Shown piece after piece: positions 1-11,324 of a DNA stretch of 64,000 bases. Positions within the stretch are counted from its first letter, which is position 1; each line of letters begins with the position of its first letter. Location of the stretch: NCBI GenBank assembly GCA_000244995.1, contig CM001438.1, positions 248,001 through 312,000 of the forward strand, given 5' to 3'. The position numbers and the translations under genes are program-made. Source of the DNA: Burkholderiales bacterium JOSHI_001 (lineage in GTDB: Bacteria > Pseudomonadota > Gammaproteobacteria > Burkholderiales > Burkholderiaceae_C). The notes under the pieces were generated by a model. It ran no database searches, was not told where the DNA came from, and saw only the letters and a program-made list of their open reading frames with translations.

Positions 1-2
1 GG

Positions 3-350
3 CAGCAGTTCAAGGACCGCGGCCTGGTGATCCTGGGCTTTCCCAGCAACGAATTCGGCGCCCAGGACCCGGGCAGCAACGACGAGATCGCGTCCTTCTG
101 CCAGCTGAACTACGGTGTCAGCTTCCCGATGATGGCCAAGGTGCAGGTCAATGGCGCCAAGGCGCACCCGCTGTACCAGTGGCTCACGGCCGAAGCGCCC
201 GGCCTGCTGGGCAGCAAGGCCATCAAGTGGAACTTCACCAAGTTCCTGGTCGGCCGCGACGGCCGGGTCCTGAAGCGCTACGCCCCGCAGGACGCGCCGG
301 CCAAGCTGGCCCAAGACATCGAAGCGGCGCTGGCGCAGCCCGCGCCTTGA
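3..350 (+). CDS. Glutathione peroxidase / thiol peroxidase, C-terminal part (5' end outside window)
   Basis: Reduces hydroperoxides; members of this bacterial group usually use thioredoxin or glutathione. The reading frame is open from the first bases of the window, and 115 residues are visible. The family block GFPSNEFGAQDPGS holds the active-site Gln (the usual FPCNQFG is FPSNEFG here), FCQLNYGVSFP carries the resolving Cys of thiol-type enzymes, and WNFTKFLV carries the active-site Trp. The peroxidatic Cys/Sec lies upstream of the window and cannot be checked. The C-terminal KRYAP segment is typical. The aminotransferase gene follows 62 bases downstream. Confidence 0.93.
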   Translation, partial: QQFKDRGLVILGFPSNEFGAQDPGSNDEIASFCQLNYGVSFPMMAKVQVNGAKAHPLYQWLTAEAPGLLGSKAIKWNFTKFLVGRDGRVLKRYAPQDAPAKLAQDIEAALAQPAP

Positions 351-412
351 GCCCCCGGCCGGGATAATCCACCGCCTGGCCCTGCCCCGAAGGAAGAAGA
401 GGAAGAACACCG

Positions 413-1609
413 ATGTTCGAGCACGTGCAGCCCTATGCGGGCGACCCGATTTTTGCGCTGGTGGATGCGTTCAACGCCGACCCCCGGCCGCAGAAGGTGA
501 ACCTGTCCATCGGCATCTATTTCGACGACGCCGGCCGCCTGCCGGTGCTGCCCAGCGTGCAGCGCGCCGAGGCGCTGATCCTGGAGGCCGGCGGGCCCAA
601 GGGCTACCTGCCCATGGAAGGCGCGGCCGGCATGCGGCGCGAAGTGCAGCGCCTGCTGCTGGGCGACGGGCACGAGGCGATCGCCGCCGGTCGCGTGGCC
701 ACGCTGCAGACCGTGGGCTCCAGCGGCGGCTTGAAGGTGGGTGCCGACTTCCTGAAGACCTGGCTGCCGGCCAGCCAGGTGTGGGTGAGCGACCCCACCT
801 GGGACAACCACCGCAGCCTGTTCGAAGGCGCCGGCTTCACGGTGAACACCTACGCTTACTACGACGCGGCCACCGGGGGCGTTCGTTTCGAGGCCATGCT
901 GGCCGCGCTGCAACAGTGCCCGCCGCGCAGCATCGTGCTGCTGCACGCCTGTTGCCACAACCCCACCGGCGTGGACCTCAGCCGCGCCCAGTGGGACGCG
1001 CTGGTGCCGGTGCTCAAGGCCCGCGAACTGCTGCCCTACCTGGACCTGGCCTACCAGGGCTTTGGCGACGGCGTGGACGAAGACGCCTACGCGGTGCGTG
1101 CGCTGGCCGCCAGCGGCATGGCCTTTTTCGTGGCCAATTCCTTTTCCAAGAGCATGAGCGTGTACGGCGAACGCTGCGGCGCCTTGAGCGCGGTGTGCGC
1201 CAACGCCTCCGAGGCCGAACTGGTGCTGGGCCAGCTGCGCCTGACGGTGCGCCGCAATTACTCCAGCCCGCCCTTGCACAGCGCCCTGATCGTCGAGCGC
1301 GTGCTGGGCACGCCCGCGCTGCGCGCGCAGTGGCAGGGCGAGCTGGCCGCCATGCGCGAACGCATGCTGGGCATGCGCCAGCGGCTGCACGCGGCGCTGG
1401 CGCAGCACCTGCCCGGGCGCGACCTGGGCTTCCTGCTCACCCAGCGCGGCATGTTCAGCTACACCGGCCTGTCGGCCGCCCAGGTGGACCGTCTGCGTGA
1501 AGACCACGCGGTGTACCTGCTGCGCAGTGGCCGGCTGTGCGTGGCGGGCCTGAACAGCGGCAATGTGGAGCGCACGGCGCAGGCGATGGCGGCGGTCTGG
1601 GGGGCTTGA
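413..1609 (+). CDS. tyrB: Aromatic amino acid aminotransferase (class I, TyrB/AspC type)
   Basis: PLP-dependent transamination between aromatic or acidic amino acids and 2-oxo acids. The 398 residues match the usual family length of about 397. Visible landmarks are the N-terminal KVNLSIGIYFDDAGRLPVL block, the CHNPTG motif, the PLP lysine K246 in NSFSKSMSVYGERCG, and the carboxylate-binding Arg near the C-terminus in SGRLCVAGLN. A purine-rich GAAGGAAGAAGAGGAA stretch just upstream serves as ribosome binding site. TyrB and AspC cannot be separated by eye, so substrate preference is inferred. Confidence 0.93.
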   Translation: MFEHVQPYAGDPIFALVDAFNADPRPQKVNLSIGIYFDDAGRLPVLPSVQRAEALILEAGGPKGYLPMEGAAGMRREVQRLLLGDGHEAIAAGRVATLQTVGSSGGLKVGADFLKTWLPASQVWVSDPTWDNHRSLFEGAGFTVNTYAYYDAATGGVRFEAMLAALQQCPPRSIVLLHACCHNPTGVDLSRAQWDALVPVLKARELLPYLDLAYQGFGDGVDEDAYAVRALAASGMAFFVANSFSKSMSVYGERCGALSAVCANASEAELVLGQLRLTVRRNYSSPPLHSALIVERVLGTPALRAQWQGELAAMRERMLGMRQRLHAALAQHLPGRDLGFLLTQRGMFSYTGLSAAQVDRLREDHAVYLLRSGRLCVAGLNSGNVERTAQAMAAVWGA

Positions 1610-1677
1610 ACCCGCATTCTTAAGGTTGCGTTCATCCGCCAGGGCCACCATGCAGCTTCTCGCAAGGAGTTGCTGCA

Positions 1678-2379
1678 ATGACGGACACCGACAACAGCGC
1701 AAGGCGCGACATCTTGGTGTGGGACTGGCCGGTACGGGTGTTCCACTGGCTGATGGTGCTGAGCTTCGCCGGCGCCTGGCTCAGCGCGGAAAGTGAGCGC
1801 TGGCGCCTGGTGCATGTGAGCCTGGGCTACACCATGGCCGCACTGGTGACGTTTCGCCTGCTGTGGGGTCTGGTGGGTTCGCGCCACGCGCGCTTTGCCA
1901 GCTTTGTGCGCGGGCCGCGGGCTGTGCTGGCCTACCTGAAGTCGCTGCCCGGCGGCCACCCCGAGGCCCACACCGGCCACAACCCGGCCGGTGCGGTGGC
2001 GGTGCTGCTGCTGCTGGGGCTGACGCTGGGCGTCAGCCTGGCCGGGTGGGCTGCCTACAATGACCTGTGGGGCAACGTCACCGAAGAACTGCACGAGGGC
2101 CTGGCCAACTTCATGCTGCTGGTGGTGGCGGTGCATGTGGCCGGCGTGCTGGTGTCCAGCGTGCTGCACCGGGAGAACCTGGTGCGCGCCATGTTCAGTG
2201 GCCACAAGCAGGGCCGGCCCGACGAGGGCATTCCCCGCAGCCGCCCGGCGCTGGCACTGGCCATGCTGGTGGCGGTGCTGGGCTTCTGGTGGCTGCAGTG
2301 GGCCGATGCCCCCCCGCCCACGGCGGCGGCGGCCGAACACCATGCGCGCCACCACGACGGCGACCACGACGAAGACTGA
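1678..2379 (+). CDS. Cytochrome b561-family membrane protein
   Basis: A di-heme cytochrome b of the Ni/Fe-hydrogenase/b561 type that moves electrons within the inner membrane. The 233 residues show four family helices (about 18-40, 45-68, 97-118, 138-165) with candidate heme-ligand histidines in RVFHW, RLVHVSLGY, EELHEGL and VAVHVAG. An extra C-terminal helix (about 186-206) ends in a His/Asp-rich tail (EHHARHHDGDHDED). AAGGAG lies 8 bases before the ATG. The two-component regulator starts 15 bases after the stop, so the three genes probably form an operon. The electron donor is unknown. Confidence 0.9.
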   Translation: MTDTDNSARRDILVWDWPVRVFHWLMVLSFAGAWLSAESERWRLVHVSLGYTMAALVTFRLLWGLVGSRHARFASFVRGPRAVLAYLKSLPGGHPEAHTGHNPAGAVAVLLLLGLTLGVSLAGWAAYNDLWGNVTEELHEGLANFMLLVVAVHVAGVLVSSVLHRENLVRAMFSGHKQGRPDEGIPRSRPALALAMLVAVLGFWWLQWADAPPPTAAAAEHHARHHDGDHDED

Positions 2380-2393
2380 GGGCGGGGTCGGCA

Positions 2394-3062
2394 ATGCGAA
2401 TTCTTTTGGCTGAAGACGATGCCCTGCTGGGTGACGGCCTGCGCGTGGGCCTGCGCCAGGGCGGCTTCCAGGTAGATTGGGTGCGCGACGGCGCCGCCGC
2501 CGAACGCGAACTGCGCGCCCAGCCCTATGCCGCCGTGGTGCTGGACCTGGGCCTGCCGCGCATGGACGGGCTGGACGTGCTGGAGCGGGTGCGCGCCGCG
2601 GGCGTGAACACGCCGGTGCTGGTGCTGACCGCCCGCGACGGCGTGCCCGACCGCATCCGCGGCCTGGACGCCGGGGCCGACGACTATGTGGTCAAGCCCG
2701 TGGACCTGGACGAGCTGGCCGCCCGGCTGCGCGCGCTGGTGCGCCGCGCCCACGGCCAGACGCAGGAGCGGCTGCGCCAGGGCGAACTGGAACTGGACCC
2801 CACCACCCGCAGCGTGCAGCGCGCCGGCCAGGCGGTGACCCTGTCCACGCGTGAATTCGACCTGCTGCATGCCCTGATGCTGGCCGCTGGGCGGGTGCTC
2901 ACGCGCGACCAGCTGGAGCACAGCCTGTACGCCTGGGGACAGGAAGTGGACAGCAATGCGGTGGAGGTGCACATCCACCATCTGCGCCGCAAGATCGGCG
3001 CCGAAGCGATCCAGACCGTGCGCGGCGTGGGTTACGCCATTGCACGCAGCGCGCCTGCATGA
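2394..3062 (+). CDS. OmpR-family response regulator (QseB/PmrA/TctD type)
   Basis: DNA-binding response regulator of 222 residues. The receiver domain (1-115) has the acidic pair EDD near the N-terminus, phospho-acceptor D51 in VVLDLGLPRMDG, the Thr switch in LVLTARDG and the conserved Lys in YVVKPVD. The C-terminal winged helix (about 125-220) has STREFDLLHAL and ends RGVGYAIA. The start at 2394 gives the canonical MRILLAEDD. The histidine kinase gene follows after 58 bases. Targets are unknown; the upstream cytochrome b561 gene is a plausible one because it is adjacent. Confidence 0.94.
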   Translation: MRILLAEDDALLGDGLRVGLRQGGFQVDWVRDGAAAERELRAQPYAAVVLDLGLPRMDGLDVLERVRAAGVNTPVLVLTARDGVPDRIRGLDAGADDYVVKPVDLDELAARLRALVRRAHGQTQERLRQGELELDPTTRSVQRAGQAVTLSTREFDLLHALMLAAGRVLTRDQLEHSLYAWGQEVDSNAVEVHIHHLRRKIGAEAIQTVRGVGYAIARSAPA

Positions 3063-3120
3063 GCGGGCCGGGCCGCTCCCCAGCGCGATTCCCGCAGCAC
3101 GCGGTGCAGAGGGCAGACCC

Positions 3121-4494
3121 GTGAAGCTGCCCGGCTCGCTGCAGGGTCGGTTGATGGCGCTGCTGCTGCCGGGGCTGGTGCTGCTGTGGGCCGCGGTGGC
3201 GCTGGTCAGCTACTTCGAGACCGAACACGAACTGGACGAGCTGCTGGACAGCCACCTCGCCCAGGCCGCCGCCTTGCTGGTGGTGCAGCAATTGGCCGAG
3301 CTGGAAGAGCACGACGAAGACCACCACCATGGCCGCACCGTGCCGCCGCCGGCGGCGCAGGGCTACAGCAGCCGCACCGCGTTCCAGGTCTGGCACAAGG
3401 GGCAGCTGTCGCTGCGGTCCAGCAATGCGCCCAGCGCGCCCATGGCCACCCACAAGACCGGCTTCGAGACCTTGCGCCTGTCGGGTGAAAGGTGGCGCGT
3501 GTTTGCCACCCAAGGGGCCGAGCACGATGTGCTGGTGTACGTGGGTGAACAGACGGATTCGCGCGACGACATCCTGGAAGCCGTGCTGCGCAGCCTGCTG
3601 GTGCCTGCCGCGCTGGCGCTGCCGCTGCTGGCGCTGGCCGGCTGGTGGTCGGTGCGCTGGGGCCTGGCACCGCTGCGTGCGCTGTCCGGGCAACTGCGCC
3701 AGCGCCAGCCGCAGGCGCTGCAGCCGGTGGCCGTGGCGGATGCCCCGACCGAGATGGCGCCCCTGCTGGAGGCGCTGAACCAGTTGTTCGGGCGCATCGC
3801 AACGCTGATCGAGCATGAACGCCGCTTCACCGCCGACGCCGCGCACGAGTTGCGCACGCCCATCGCCGCCATCCGCACCCAGGCCCAGGTGGCCCTGGGG
3901 GCGGTGGTCGACGAGGAACGCCGCCATGCGCTGCTGCAAACCCTGGCCGGCTGCGACCGCGCCACCCACCTGGTGCAGCAGTTGCTGACCTTGTCGCGCC
4001 TGGAGGGCCAGGCCGTGGTGGGCGCGGGCTCCCCGGTGGTGGACCTGGCCGTGCTGGCCCGCCAGGTGGCGGCGGACCTGGGGCGCGGCGCGCTGGCCCA
4101 CCGCCAGCAGCTGGAGCTGGACGCGCCGGCACCCTGCCCGGTGCGGGGCGACGAGGCCCTGCTGGGCGTGCTGCTGCGCAACCTGCTGGACAACGCCTTG
4201 CGCTACAGCCCGGACGGCGCGCCCGTGCGGCTGAGCCTGACCCGGGACGCCGCCGGCACCCGGCTGCAGCTGGAAGATGGCGGGCCGGGGCTGGCCGACG
4301 CCGACCAGGCGCGCCTGGGTGAGCGCTTCTTTCGCGTGCTGGGCACCGGGGCGGACGGCAGCGGCCTGGGCTGGTCCATCGTGCGCCGCATCGCGGCCAC
4401 GCAGGGCGCCAGCATCACCACCGGGCGCAGCGCCAGCCTGGGCGGGCTGGCCGTCAACGTGCACTGGCCGTCGGCTGTTACCGTGGTGTCGTAG
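3121..4494 (+). CDS. Sensor histidine kinase (QseC/PmrB type)
   Basis: Inner-membrane kinase paired with the regulator immediately upstream. I chose the GTG at 3121, which gives 457 residues starting VKLPGSLQGRLMALLLPG; the frame is open further upstream, but that stretch overlaps the regulator gene. TM1 is about 10-32. A periplasmic domain of some 130 residues includes a His/Asp/Glu-rich segment (ELEEHDEDHHHG) that could bind metal. TM2 (about 160-180) is followed by HAMP. The phospho-acceptor is H242 in DAAHELRTPIAAI, the N box is LLRNLLDNALRYS, and G boxes are DGGPGL and GLGWSIV (Trp where Leu is usual). Confidence 0.92.
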   Translation: MKLPGSLQGRLMALLLPGLVLLWAAVALVSYFETEHELDELLDSHLAQAAALLVVQQLAELEEHDEDHHHGRTVPPPAAQGYSSRTAFQVWHKGQLSLRSSNAPSAPMATHKTGFETLRLSGERWRVFATQGAEHDVLVYVGEQTDSRDDILEAVLRSLLVPAALALPLLALAGWWSVRWGLAPLRALSGQLRQRQPQALQPVAVADAPTEMAPLLEALNQLFGRIATLIEHERRFTADAAHELRTPIAAIRTQAQVALGAVVDEERRHALLQTLAGCDRATHLVQQLLTLSRLEGQAVVGAGSPVVDLAVLARQVAADLGRGALAHRQQLELDAPAPCPVRGDEALLGVLLRNLLDNALRYSPDGAPVRLSLTRDAAGTRLQLEDGGPGLADADQARLGERFFRVLGTGADGSGLGWSIVRRIAATQGASITTGRSASLGGLAVNVHWPSAVTVVS

Positions 4495-4564
4495 CATCGC
4501 GGCTGGCGGCGCTGCGGCGTCCGCATCCTGTCACCCACCTGCCCCGCGGCCCGCCGCGACGCGC

Positions 4565-5503
4565 ATGTCCAAGCACCCCGATTTCGCCCTGGCCGGCCTG
4601 TTGGCCGCGCTGTTCTGCTGTCAACCCGCCGGGGCCGCACCGGCGGCGGCCCCGGCCGCTGCGCTGCCCCGCGCTGCGGCCTTGCCCACCGGCAACGACG
4701 CCGGCACCTGGTGCAAGGCCGTGGCGGCCTTCAAGCCCGACATCGCCTGGGACCGCTGCCGCACGCTGCGCCTGGCGCCTGGCAGCGGTCGCTCGGTGCA
4801 GGGCGTGCCCTTGTGGACCGCCGACATCCAGCCGGCGGCCGGGGTGCCGGCGCGCCTGCGCGTGCTGGTGCTGGGCGGCATCCACGCCGACGAGGGCGCG
4901 TCGGTCTCCTTGGTGATGGACTGGATCTCGCGTTCGCGCAGCCTGTCCGGCGCGCCGCGGGTGCACTGGCGCATGGCGCCCCTGGTCAACCCGGACGGTT
5001 TCTTCCGCAAGCCCGCCACGCGGGTGAACGCCCGGGGCGTGGACCTGAACCGCAATTTCGCCACCCACCAGTGGAACGCGCTGGCGCAGAAGTACTGGGT
5101 GGACATGACCAAGCGCGACCCCCGCCGCTACCCCGGCGCCCGCGCCCTGTCCGAGCCCGAAGCGCAGTGGGTGCACCGGCAGATCGACAGTTTCAAGCCC
5201 AACCTCATCGTGTCGGTGCACGCGCCCTATGGCGTGCTGGACTTCGACGGCCCGCCGCCGCCGCCCAACCGCCTGGGCAGCCTGTTCCTGGACCAGGTGG
5301 GCATCTACCCGGGTTCACTGGGCAATTACGGCGGCGTGGTGCTGGGCGTGCCGGTGGTCACCATCGAGCTGAAGCATTCCACCCAGGTGCCCACGGTGGA
5401 AGCCGAAGCCATGTGGAACGACCTGCAGGGCTGGATCGACCGCCGCTTGCTGAGCGTGGCCGGCGCCGCCCAGACCGACGGGGCGGCCAAGGTCCGGCAT
5501 TAG
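4565..5503 (+). CDS. M14-family zinc carboxypeptidase/amidase (MpaA-like), exported
   Basis: Predicted zinc peptidase acting on small peptides. The 312 residues begin with a signal peptide (LAGLLAALFCCQPAGA, likely cut after AGA). Zinc ligands are H107 and E110 in GGIHADEG and H219 in VSVHAPYG; the catalytic base is E268 in TIELKHS. The substrate-binding Arg/Asn block is RGVDLNRNF. The size and the compact NPDG/DLNRN pattern fit MpaA, which cleaves the D-Glu-meso-DAP bond of murein tripeptide, but MpaA is cytoplasmic in E. coli whereas this one looks exported. It converges with murU, overlapping it by four bases at the stop codons. Confidence 0.85.
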   Translation: MSKHPDFALAGLLAALFCCQPAGAAPAAAPAAALPRAAALPTGNDAGTWCKAVAAFKPDIAWDRCRTLRLAPGSGRSVQGVPLWTADIQPAAGVPARLRVLVLGGIHADEGASVSLVMDWISRSRSLSGAPRVHWRMAPLVNPDGFFRKPATRVNARGVDLNRNFATHQWNALAQKYWVDMTKRDPRRYPGARALSEPEAQWVHRQIDSFKPNLIVSVHAPYGVLDFDGPPPPPNRLGSLFLDQVGIYPGSLGNYGGVVLGVPVVTIELKHSTQVPTVEAEAMWNDLQGWIDRRLLSVAGAAQTDGAAKVRH

Positions 5504-6207
5504 GCGGGCGGCGCGTTCAGCGCCTGCAGGCGCTGGATCGTCCCGACGTCGGTCCAGGCACCGGGCCAGAGTTCGGCGCTGATGCCCTGCTGCGCGATTT
5601 GCGCCTCCAGCAGCGGGCGCAGCGCCAGCCGGGTTCCCACCGCCACGTCGGCGAACATGCCGGCGCGAAACAGCCCCACGCTGGCCCAGGTGTGGCGCTG
5701 CGGCGCCTGCGCCACGGCCAGGCCCTGGGCGTCGATGCCGAAATCACCCTGGGGGTGGTGCGGCGCATTGTGTGTGAGCCAGAGGTGGGCGTTCAGCGGC
5801 CCGGCGCCGAAGCGCTGGGCGGTGGCGGCGTCGAACGGGAAGCCGGGCAGGAACACGTCGCCCGACACCACCCAGAAGGCCTCCCGCGGGCCGCTGGCCA
5901 GCCGGGGCAGCGCCTTGGCGATGCCGCCGGCGGTTTCCAGCGCGCCGCCGTGGTCGCGGCCTTCGAAGCTGTAGTGCAGGCGCAGCCCGAAGCGGCTGCC
6001 ATCGCCCAGCGCGGCGGGGAACTGGTCTTCCAGCCAGGCGGTGTTGATCACCACCTCGGTCACCCCGGCGTTCGCCAGTGCCTCCAGGTGCCATTCGATC
6101 AGCGGCTTGCCGCGCACCAGCAGCAAGGGCTTGGGCGTGGCGTCGGTCAAGGGCCGCATGCGTTCGCCGCGGCCAGCGGCCAGGATCAGGGCTTTGAGGT
6201 TCGACAT
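5500..6207 (-). CDS. murU: N-acetylmuramate alpha-1-phosphate uridylyltransferase-like nucleotidyltransferase
   Basis: Sugar-phosphate nucleotidyltransferase of 235 residues. The pyrophosphorylase signature LILAAGRGERMRPLT, the substrate Lys motif PKPLL, and VVSGDVFLPGFPFD with its metal-binding Asp are all present. Length and sequence are of the MurU type, which makes UDP-MurNAc directly from MurNAc-1-P in the anabolic recycling route of Pseudomonas and many betaproteobacteria. The usual partner kinase AmgK is not visible in the window. The neighbouring M14 peptidase may act in the same recycling pathway (inference). Confidence 0.87.
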   Translation of the reverse strand: MSNLKALILAAGRGERMRPLTDATPKPLLLVRGKPLIEWHLEALANAGVTEVVINTAWLEDQFPAALGDGSRFGLRLHYSFEGRDHGGALETAGGIAKALPRLASGPREAFWVVSGDVFLPGFPFDAATAQRFGAGPLNAHLWLTHNAPHHPQGDFGIDAQGLAVAQAPQRHTWASVGLFRAGMFADVAVGTRLALRPLLEAQIAQQGISAELWPGAWTDVGTIQRLQALNAPPA

Positions 6208-6241
6208 CCGCCGCGGAGTTTAGGCGCCGCGGCGGCCCGGT

Positions 6242-6817
6242 TCAGCCAAGCCCGATGGGCGCGGGTGCCAGCGTCAGGATGCGGCGGAACAGCGGCACGT
6301 ATTCTTCGTCGGCGGTGTGCCCGGTCATCGGGTCGCGGTTGGTGGCAAAGGCCGCGTCCATTTCGGTCCAGTCGCTGGGCAGCAGCTTGGCGCGCGCGGC
6401 CGGCAGGATCTCGGTCTCTTCCACCGCCATGTGCTGCAGGTAGCTTTGCACATAGCGCTCGGCGGCCTGCTCGAAGGCCTCGCGCCGGCTTTCGCCCATC
6501 ACTTCATAGGCCAGCAGGGCGTGTTCGAGGCGGCGCACGGCGGCTTCACCGCGCGCGTGGTCGTCTTCCAGGCGCTGCAGCACCGGGGCCAGTTCGGGGC
6601 AGCGCTCGCGCACCTTGGGGAACAGCAGTTCGTTCTCCTTGGTGTGGTGCAGGCGCTCGGGAAATTCGTCCACGTAGAACAGCATGGCCCGCAGCACCTC
6701 GAAGTCAGGCGGGAAACCCTCGCGGCGCGAATGCGCCAGCATCAACTGCAAAGACCGCAACATGGCGGCCAATGCATGGTGTTCGTCCTGGATCACGGTG
6801 AGGGTGGTGGGCTGCAT
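6242..6817 (-). CDS. Hemerythrin-domain protein
   Basis: A 191-residue soluble protein with a four-helix hemerythrin fold that carries a di-iron site for O2 or NO. Ligand motifs in order: QDEHHALAAML, LHHTKENELLFPKV (H-x3-E), EDDHARGE and YLQHMAVEETEIL (H-x3-E). The start at 6817 gives MQPTTLTVIQDEHH; an in-frame ATG 21 bases upstream is also possible. The FNR-type palindrome at 6879-6892 lies about 68 bases upstream of this start, which suggests oxygen- or NO-responsive expression. Family members occur in oxygen sensing and in repair of iron centres; the exact role is open. Confidence 0.9.
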   Translation of the reverse strand: MQPTTLTVIQDEHHALAAMLRSLQLMLAHSRREGFPPDFEVLRAMLFYVDEFPERLHHTKENELLFPKVRERCPELAPVLQRLEDDHARGEAAVRRLEHALLAYEVMGESRREAFEQAAERYVQSYLQHMAVEETEILPAARAKLLPSDWTEMDAAFATNRDPMTGHTADEEYVPLFRRILTLAPAPIGLG

Positions 6818-6878
6818 GGTGCGTCGTGCCTGTCGCAATTGACCGGGGGCAAGGGTCGCATGTTGCTGTTTCAGCGGC

Positions 6879-6892
6879 TTGAGTTACGTCAA
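6879..6892. promoter_or_regulatory. FNR/CRP-type binding palindrome
   Basis: TTGAGTTACGTCAA: a TTGA-N6-TCAA palindrome matching the FNR/Anr/Dnr consensus TTGAT-N4-ATCAA at all eight outer positions. It sits between the divergent hemerythrin gene and tkt. Relative to the hemerythrin start it is where a class II activator site would fall, given a short leader. No matching -10 was obvious on that strand. Confidence 0.6.
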
Positions 6893-6923
6893 TCGGGCCA
6901 GGGGTTGGCGGGTGGTGCATCGC

Positions 6924-6929
6924 TAGAAT
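6924..6929 (+). promoter_or_regulatory. Candidate -10 element of the tkt promoter
   Basis: TAGAAT, a near-consensus sigma-70 -10 hexamer in an otherwise GC-rich leader, 105 bases before the transketolase ATG. No convincing -35 is seen at 16-18 bases upstream. The same hexamer precedes the SAH riboswitch (49565) and gshA (57632). Confidence 0.45.
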
Positions 6930-7034
6930 CGTCGGCTCCCAGCGCCTGCGGACCGAACGGCGGACCACGCCGCGCCGGCCAGCCTGCGCCACAGCCTTCG
7001 CCCTTCTTCGACCGCGCCCCACACCGCCCACGCC

Positions 7035-9086
<2,052 letters not shown>

Positions 9087-9122
9087 CCCCCGCCAGAAGA
9101 ACCATCCCCAGGAGGACCTGCC

Positions 9123-10767
<1,645 letters not shown>

Positions 10768-10840
10768 AGCGCGGCGTTTTGCCGCCCGGGGCCGCCGCCG
10801 CGGCCATGCGGCGGCAAGCTGGACGGGTTACGCTGAAGGC

Positions 10841-11263
10841 ATGACACCGCGCGCCGCCCTGCTGCCCTGGTTCGTCCGCGCCGGCCTGTGGCTGGCGCTG
10901 GGCAGCATGGCCGCTTGTGCGGCCCAGACCGTCCCACCGGTACCCGCGCCGGCCCGGCCGCGCGGCCTGGTGGCGCTGCCGCCGCAAGCGCCGACCGGCC
11001 CCCGCGTGATCGTGCTGCTGGCGCAGGACGCCCCCGACGCCGACGCCCTGCGTGAGCGCCTGGCCGCCGTGGCCCAGGTGCCGGTGAGCGTGCTGCGCCC
11101 GTTGAGCCCCCGCCGCTGGGCAGTGGCGCTTCAGTGCGAAGGCCAGGCCGCCTGCGCTGGGGCGCTGGACCGCCTGGCCGCCGAGCGCGGCCTGGTGCTT
11201 TCGGTGGAACCCGACCTGCCGGTGCAGTTGCCGCCGCGCCCGTCGGGTGCGGTAGCGCACTGA
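10841..11263 (+). CDS. Putative lipoprotein resembling a stand-alone subtilase propeptide (I9-like)
   Basis: A 140-residue exported protein, not recognised as a named family. The N-terminus has a hydrophobic stretch ending LGSMAAC, a plausible lipobox. Residues about 48-130 (PRVIVLLAQDAPDADALRER, then VSVLRPLSPRRWAVALQ, then LDRLAAERGLVLSVEPD) follow the beta-alpha-beta-beta-alpha-beta pattern of the subtilisin propeptide/inhibitor I9 domain. The same pattern starts the subtilase encoded 61 bases downstream (ARVIVKFRAD ... LRANPDVEYAEED). A role as folding helper or inhibitor of that protease is inference from this likeness and adjacency. The two Cys in QCEGQAAC could form a disulfide. Confidence 0.65.
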   Translation: MTPRAALLPWFVRAGLWLALGSMAACAAQTVPPVPAPARPRGLVALPPQAPTGPRVIVLLAQDAPDADALRERLAAVAQVPVSVLRPLSPRRWAVALQCEGQAACAGALDRLAAERGLVLSVEPDLPVQLPPRPSGAVAH

Positions 11264-11324
11264 GCCGGCCGCCGCCGCGCTGGTACGCTGCCGCACACAA
11301 CCCCGACATGGCGAGACTTCCCCG

